Shown: positions 40,132 to 44,201 of the stretch, piece by piece
How the letters are laid out: each line of letters opens with the position of its first letter
Numbering within the stretch: position 1 is the first letter of the stretch
Assembly (NCBI GenBank): GCA_017540645.1
Contig: JAFYAQ010000007.1
Coordinates: forward strand, 1 to 44,201
Direction of reading: 5' to 3'
DNA: 44,201 bases
From: Oscillospiraceae bacterium
GTDB taxonomy: Bacteria > Bacillota > Clostridia > Oscillospirales > Oscillospiraceae
Translations under genes and position numbers: made by a program
The notes under the pieces: generated by a model
What the model saw: only the letters and a program-made list of their open reading frames with translations
What the model was told of the DNA's origin: nothing
Databases searched by the model: none

Positions 40132-42748
40132 TCTCTTCCTCCGACGCCCGGATCGCGTCCCGCAGCCGGGTATCCCGGGGATGCCGGTTCACATCCCGGA
40201 GCAGGACGGCCAGCTCCCGGTCCATCTGCTCCACCTCCAAACGGAAGGCGGAGGCCGACAGGCGCAAGGCCCCCTGGCCCAGCACGATCAGCTGCTCCAG
40301 GCCGTCGGAGGTGACCACCCGGACCGGGTGTTCTCTGGCGATCTCGTGGGTGGTCTTTTCGATGTAGGCGTCGGCAGTCTCCGCCTCCCGGGTGTACACC
40401 ACAAAGATGTTGTTGTACTGGATGACCTCTTCCCGGTGATACGGCAGCCGGTAGGCGTCGAACACCAGGATCACACGGCACTGGCGCAGGGCCTGATAGT
40501 TGCACAGCAGGTCCATCAGCAGTTGCCGGGCGGCGTCCAGATGGTCCTCCGCTACCGCCTTTAGTTCTTCCCAGGCGAAGATGATATTATACCCGTCCAG
40601 GAGCACATATTCCGGGCCGGCCAGCGGCGGAGCCGCTTTGGGCTGTCTGGGAGACTGCCGCAGCTCCCGGGTGGGGACGAAGGCCCGGTCCTTTATTTTG
40701 CCGTAGGTCCGCTCGTAAATGGCCTGCAGCTCCTTGTCCAGGGCCGCGCCGGTAGACACGCTGCGGGCCGGGCGAGAGGGTTCGGCCGCCGCGGCGCTCT
40801 CCCGGGGAAGCGTGGCCTCCAGATGCATGTGGGCCGCTACCTCCCGCCAGGGCACCACGATCCCCGCCCCATGGGAGCAGAAAACGGAGTCCGCTGGGTT
40901 GTCCGTGTCCCGTTCCGGGTCGTAGGCGCTGCGGGCGATCAATCCCGCCCGGTCCCGGCAGGGGGCGTAGCCCCCGGGGGTGCAGAACAGACGCCCCTCT
41001 CCCCGGCTGTAGGCGGCCACCTCCCGGTAATACTGGCCCATCTCCGCCACCGGGGCCCGGCCGGTCAGCACCGCCTCCCGGCCCATGGTCTCCGGTGGCG
41101 CAAAGCTGCCGCCCATGCGCTCCAGATCCGCCATGGCCCGCCCGACACAGCCCTGGGGCAGCTCCAGCCGGACCCGGTACCAGGGCTCCAGGATCTCACT
41201 CTCGGCCTGCATCAGACCCTGGCGCAGAGCCCGGAAGGTGGCCTCCCGGAAGTCGCCGCCCTCGGTGTGCTTGGGGTGGGCACGCCCCGCCGTCAGGGTG
41301 ATGCGCATATCGGTGATGGGCGCGCCGATCAGCACGCCCCGGTGCTCCCGCTCCCGCAGGTGGCTGAGGATCAGCCGCTGCCAGTTCAGATCCAGGTCGT
41401 CCGTGGAGCAGGCGGAAGCCAGCTGCAGCCCGCTCCCGGGCGGCAGGGGCTCCAGCAGCAGGTGGACCTCGGCGTAATGGCGCAGGGGCTCGTAATGCCC
41501 CACGCCCTCCACCTTGTTTTTGATGGTCTCCTTGTAGAGGATGCTCCCCTCGTCAAAGCGCAGCTCCATGTCGAAGCGCTCGGCGCAGAGCCGCTCCAGA
41601 ATCTCCTGCTGCACGGCGCCCATCAACTGTACGCGGATCTCCCCCAGGCTCTCCAGGTACAGTACCCGGAGCAGCGGGTCCTCCTCCTCCAGCTGCCGGA
41701 GGTTCTGCAGCACCGTATGGGGATCCAGGCCGGGACAGTCCACCCGATAGGAGAACACCGGCTCCAGCACCGGCTCCCGGCGTTCCTTTTCCGCCCCCAG
41801 GCCGTCTCCGGGTCGGGGATGGCTCAGCCCCGTGACGGCACAGACCGTCCCCGCGCCGGCCGTTTCCGCCAGGCTGTACTTCTCCCCGGAATAGAGCCGG
41901 ATCTGATGGAGCTTCTCCTCCCAGGGACTGCCGTCCGGCAGGGTGCCGGCTATGGGCTCACGGACACGCAGCTCTCCGCCCGTGACCTTCAGCCAGGTAA
42001 GGCGCGCCCCCTGGGGGTCCCGGCTGACTTTGAAGACCCGGGCCGCCGTCTCCCGGGGATATTCCCCCGAGGGTCCGTAGACGGCAAGGCCGGAGAGCAG
42101 GGCCTCCACTCCCTCGCCCCGGAGCGCCGCGCCGAACCAGCAGGGAAAGAGCTTCCGTGCCTTTACGATGCGCCGTACCTCCCCGGGCTGGATGGTCCCC
42201 GCGTTGAGATAGCTCTCCATGGCCGCCTCGCTCTCCCCGGCGGCCTGCTCCATCCATTCGTCGGCGCTGAAGTCCGCCACATCTGCCGAGAGGCTCTCCC
42301 GCAGTTCTGAAAGCCGAGCCTCCCGCTCCGCCCCCGGCAGGTCCATTTTGTTGACGAACAGAAAAGTGGGCACCCGGTAGCGCTCCAGAAGGTTCCAGAG
42401 CGTCCGGGTATGGGCCTGGACCCCGTCCGTGCCGCTGATGATCAGCACCGCCGCGTCCAGCACCGTCAGCGTCCGCTCCGCCTCGGCGGCAAAGTCCACA
42501 TGGCCGGGGGTGTCCAGCAGCACCATCTCCCGGTCCTGCCAGCGCAGGCGGGCCGTTTTGGAAAAGATGGTGATGCCCCGCTGCCGTTCCTGCTTGTCCG
42601 TATCCAAAAAGGCGTCGGCGTGGTCCACCCGGCCCAGCCGCCGGATGGCCCCGGCGGCGAAGAGCATGGCCTCGCTGAGGGTGGTCTTCCCCGCGTCCAC
42701 GTGGGCCAGGACGCCGATGGTGAGAGTGTCGTTTTGATTCGCTGCCAT
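40112..42748 (-). CDS. TetM/EF-G-like GTPase fused to a Rae1/YacP-type NYN nuclease
   Basis: An 878-residue translational GTPase. Residues 1-650 follow the TetM/EF-G plan: G1 AHVDAGKTT (15-23), G3 DTPGH (79-83), G4 NKMD (133-136), then domains II-V. The loop that in TetM (YSPVST) enters the decoding site is replaced by AHPKHTEGG (490-498), so tetracycline protection is doubtful. After a linker (650-712) comes an NYN domain very like Bacillus Rae1 (YacP), with acidic residues Asp718 (LLDGYN), Asp764 (VFDA), Asp793 (TADAYIEK) and Asp815 (TSDGLEQ). Rae1 cuts mRNA in the ribosomal A site. I infer a factor that docks on stalled ribosomes and cuts the message. The start at 42748 matches family N-termini. 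Similar fusions may exist in other Clostridia. Confidence 0.9.
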   Translation of the reverse strand: MAANQNDTLTIGVLAHVDAGKTTLSEAMLFAAGAIRRLGRVDHADAFLDTDKQERQRGITIFSKTARLRWQDREMVLLDTPGHVDFAAEAERTLTVLDAAVLIISGTDGVQAHTRTLWNLLERYRVPTFLFVNKMDLPGAEREARLSELRESLSADVADFSADEWMEQAAGESEAAMESYLNAGTIQPGEVRRIVKARKLFPCWFGAALRGEGVEALLSGLAVYGPSGEYPRETAARVFKVSRDPQGARLTWLKVTGGELRVREPIAGTLPDGSPWEEKLHQIRLYSGEKYSLAETAGAGTVCAVTGLSHPRPGDGLGAEKERREPVLEPVFSYRVDCPGLDPHTVLQNLRQLEEEDPLLRVLYLESLGEIRVQLMGAVQQEILERLCAERFDMELRFDEGSILYKETIKNKVEGVGHYEPLRHYAEVHLLLEPLPPGSGLQLASACSTDDLDLNWQRLILSHLREREHRGVLIGAPITDMRITLTAGRAHPKHTEGGDFREATFRALRQGLMQAESEILEPWYRVRLELPQGCVGRAMADLERMGGSFAPPETMGREAVLTGRAPVAEMGQYYREVAAYSRGEGRLFCTPGGYAPCRDRAGLIARSAYDPERDTDNPADSVFCSHGAGIVVPWREVAAHMHLEATLPRESAAAAEPSRPARSVSTGAALDKELQAIYERTYGKIKDRAFVPTRELRQSPRQPKAAPPLAGPEYVLLDGYNIIFAWEELKAVAEDHLDAARQLLMDLLCNYQALRQCRVILVFDAYRLPYHREEVIQYNNIFVVYTREAETADAYIEKTTHEIAREHPVRVVTSDGLEQLIVLGQGALRLSASAFRLEVEQMDRELAVLLRDVNRHPRDTRLRDAIRASEEENAREKT

Positions 42749-42785
42749 GGGAGCGTTTACTCCTTTTTTCTGGTCTTTCCCTGTT

Positions 42786-42813
42786 ATTCTACCTGTCAGA
42801 GACAAATTGTCAA
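42786..42813 (-). promoter_or_regulatory. SigA promoter of the GTPase-nuclease gene
   Basis: Perfect TTGACA (42808-42813), 16-base spacer, TAGAAT (42786-42791), 37 bases before the start codon. Confidence 0.7.
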
Positions 42814-42935
42814 GGCGGACGAACGGATCCGTTCCTCTTCCGGGGCATGGCCGGCGGCCCGCTTTGCGTATGCCGATCTGCTCGTTTTTATGGCGGAAGG
42901 CCCGATCCCCGGTATTTTTGCCGCGAACTTTTCTG

Positions 42936-42965
42936 TTGCGCTTTCATGAAGTAACGTGCTACAAT
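42936..42965 (+). promoter_or_regulatory. Promoter of the ABC exporter gene
   Basis: TTGCGC (42936-42941), 18-base spacer ending TGC, TACAAT (42960-42965), 30 bases before the ATG. It is divergent from the promoter at 42786-42813. Confidence 0.62.
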
Positions 42966-42995
42966 ATGGAAAAACATTGAAACGGAGGGATCGCC

Positions 42996-44201
42996 ATGCC
43001 GCCTCCCGGAGGACGGGGTCTCGGCCCCAGAGGTTTTCTTACCGAAGAGGAAAAGGCCCAGAAGCCCCATGTGACGGGCGAACTGCTGCTGCGTATTCTG
43101 TCCTACCTGAAGCCCTACTGGTTCCAGTTTTTGCTGGTGTTTTTCGCCATTTTGCTCTCGGCGGTGGTGGGGCTGTTCCCGTCCATCATCACCGGACGGA
43201 TCGTGGACCAGGCGCTGGTGGGCAAAAATATGCGGCTGCTGATCCGGCTGCTGCTGGCCGCCTTTGCCACGCTGGCGGTGTCTCAGGTGGTGGGGGTGCT
43301 GGAGAGCTATATCAACGCCTGGATCTCCCAGCGGATCATCTTTGACATGAAAAACCAGATGTACGATCATCTGCAGCACATGCCCCACTCCTTCTTCACC
43401 TCGGAGAAACAGGGGGACATCATCACCCGGATGAATACGGACATCAGCGGCGTCAGCACCGTGATCTCCGGCACTCTCTCCAGTTTGGTGAGCAACGCGG
43501 CGGTGGTGATCACCACCCTGGTGGCTCTGTTCTCCATGAGCTGGAAGCTGGCCATCGTGGGCATCGTGGTGATCCCGCTGCTGATCCTGCCCACCCGCAG
43601 CGTGGGCCGCACCCGCTGGCAGCTTTTGACCGAAAGCCAGGCCAAGAACGACGAGATGAACGAGCTGATCAACGAGACCCTCTCGGTCAGCGGCTCGCTA
43701 CTGGTGAAGCTCTTCACCCGGGAAAAGGCGGAGTATCAGCGCTTTGTGGCCGTGAACGAAGAGGTCACCCAGCTGGCGCTGAAGGAGCAGCGCAGCGGCA
43801 AGTGGTTCCGGGTGGTCATGGGGATGTTCACCCAGCTGGGTCCCCTGCTGATCTACTTTGCTGGCGGATATATGATCATCGCCCGCTCCGATCCCAATTT
43901 GACCGTTGGCGTCATCACCGCCACCGTAGCCCTGATCAACCGGCTGTACCGGCCGGTGGAGTCGCTGCTGAACGTGCAGGTGGATTTCACCCGTTCCCTG
44001 GCCCTGTTCACCCGTATTTTCGATTACTTTGACATGAACATCCCCATCGTCTCCCCCAAAAAAGGCAGGACGCCCCAGCTGAGGAATCCCTTTATCCGCT
44101 ACGACCATGTGAGCTTCTCCTACGACAAGGACAAGCCCCTGCTGACGGATATCAACTTTTCGGTGCCTGCCGGGAAAATGTATGCCATCGTGGGGCCCTC
44201 C
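42996..44201 (+). CDS. ABC exporter, transmembrane domain plus start of ATPase (partial)
   Basis: The gene runs off the right edge; 402 codons are visible. The N-terminal 30 residues are cytoplasmic and Gly/Pro-rich. A type-IV (ABC-B exporter) membrane domain follows, with helices near 36-60, 83-100, 155-180, 185-200 and 275-300, and the usual pieces MYDHLQHMPHSFF, GDIITRMNTDI and INETLSVSGSLLVKLFTREK. The ATPase domain begins at about 360 (IRYDHVSFSYDKDKPLLTDI) and is cut just at Walker A (IVGPS). The architecture matches MsbA/MdlB/YknU-type half transporters; the substrate (drug, lipid or peptide) is unknown. CGGAGGG lies six bases before the ATG. Confidence 0.92.
   Translation, partial: MPPPGGRGLGPRGFLTEEEKAQKPHVTGELLLRILSYLKPYWFQFLLVFFAILLSAVVGLFPSIITGRIVDQALVGKNMRLLIRLLLAAFATLAVSQVVGVLESYINAWISQRIIFDMKNQMYDHLQHMPHSFFTSEKQGDIITRMNTDISGVSTVISGTLSSLVSNAAVVITTLVALFSMSWKLAIVGIVVIPLLILPTRSVGRTRWQLLTESQAKNDEMNELINETLSVSGSLLVKLFTREKAEYQRFVAVNEEVTQLALKEQRSGKWFRVVMGMFTQLGPLLIYFAGGYMIIARSDPNLTVGVITATVALINRLYRPVESLLNVQVDFTRSLALFTRIFDYFDMNIPIVSPKKGRTPQLRNPFIRYDHVSFSYDKDKPLLTDINFSVPAGKMYAIVGPS

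Noticed and set aside
40112..42748. Tetracycline resistance gene
   Set aside because: The GTPase is TetM-like, but the drug-site loop is replaced and a nuclease domain is fused, so resistance is not supported.
1..44201. CRISPR arrays, insertion sequences, attachment sites, tRNA or rRNA genes
   Set aside because: None could be found by reading both strands; gene order is typical chromosomal backbone.

Overview
The window reads as chromosomal backbone of a GC-rich Clostridia member, most likely of the Oscillospiraceae (Flavonifractor/Pseudoflavonifractor/Intestinimonas-like). The reasons are the Firmicutes gene orders (yqfC-yqfD-phoH-ybeY-era-yqzL-recO; rplU-rpmA-obgE; yqhQ-prmC-recA-recX-rimO), sporulation genes (yqfC, yqfD, ylbJ), a butyrate kinase, strong Shine-Dalgarno sequences including TTG and GTG starts, and GC-biased codons. 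The taxonomic placement is an inference. I saw no IS element, prophage, CRISPR array, rRNA or tRNA.

Layout. 1-433 is the end of a polar amino-acid ABC ATPase. 503-11588 (minus strand) is a dense housekeeping and repair run: yqfC, yqfD, phoH, ybeY, era, a 49-codon yqzL-like gene, recO, mutS2, an HPr gene with its own promoter, uvrC, rsmD, coaD and a coiled-coil protein. ylbJ (plus) and two half-size chromate transporters (minus) follow. 13853-15963 is the rplU-rpmA-obgE ribosome and GTPase cluster. 16053-18902 is a methionine importer operon, metN-metI-metQ. An orphan response regulator and ispE come next. 20730-30533 (minus) carries a lipoprotein/response regulator/histidine kinase set, then yqhQ, prmC, recA, recX, rimO and cysS. 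30774-33848 holds a membrane-tethered GIY-YIG protein, butyrate kinase with a DUF4364 protein, and a cysteine-rich unknown. 33918-37667 is a regulator divergent from ridA, a C-S lyase gene and brnQ. An iron alcohol dehydrogenase, a polysaccharide deacetylase, a TetM/EF-G-like GTPase fused to a Rae1-like nuclease, and the first part of an ABC exporter close the window.

The strongest candidates for something undescribed are two. First, the leader of the methionine importer: a housekeeping-type promoter, a short ORF with a good ribosome-binding site whose 37 codons include ten Met (nine between residues 8 and 23), a hairpin, and an intrinsic terminator ending 21 bases before the metN start. This has the layout of ribosome-mediated attenuation sensing methionyl-tRNA, in a place where Firmicutes normally use a SAM riboswitch or Met T-box. 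Second, an 878-residue protein joins a TetM-like translational GTPase to a C-terminal NYN domain matching Rae1/YacP, the ribosomal A-site mRNA endonuclease.

Other points: rpmA has no N-terminal extension (in-frame stops sit just upstream) and no prp/ysxB gene lies between rplU and rpmA; a LexA-like palindrome precedes recA; a 10-bp inverted repeat sits in the ridA promoter region; and an 11-mer, ATTATGTAAAC, recurs four times.
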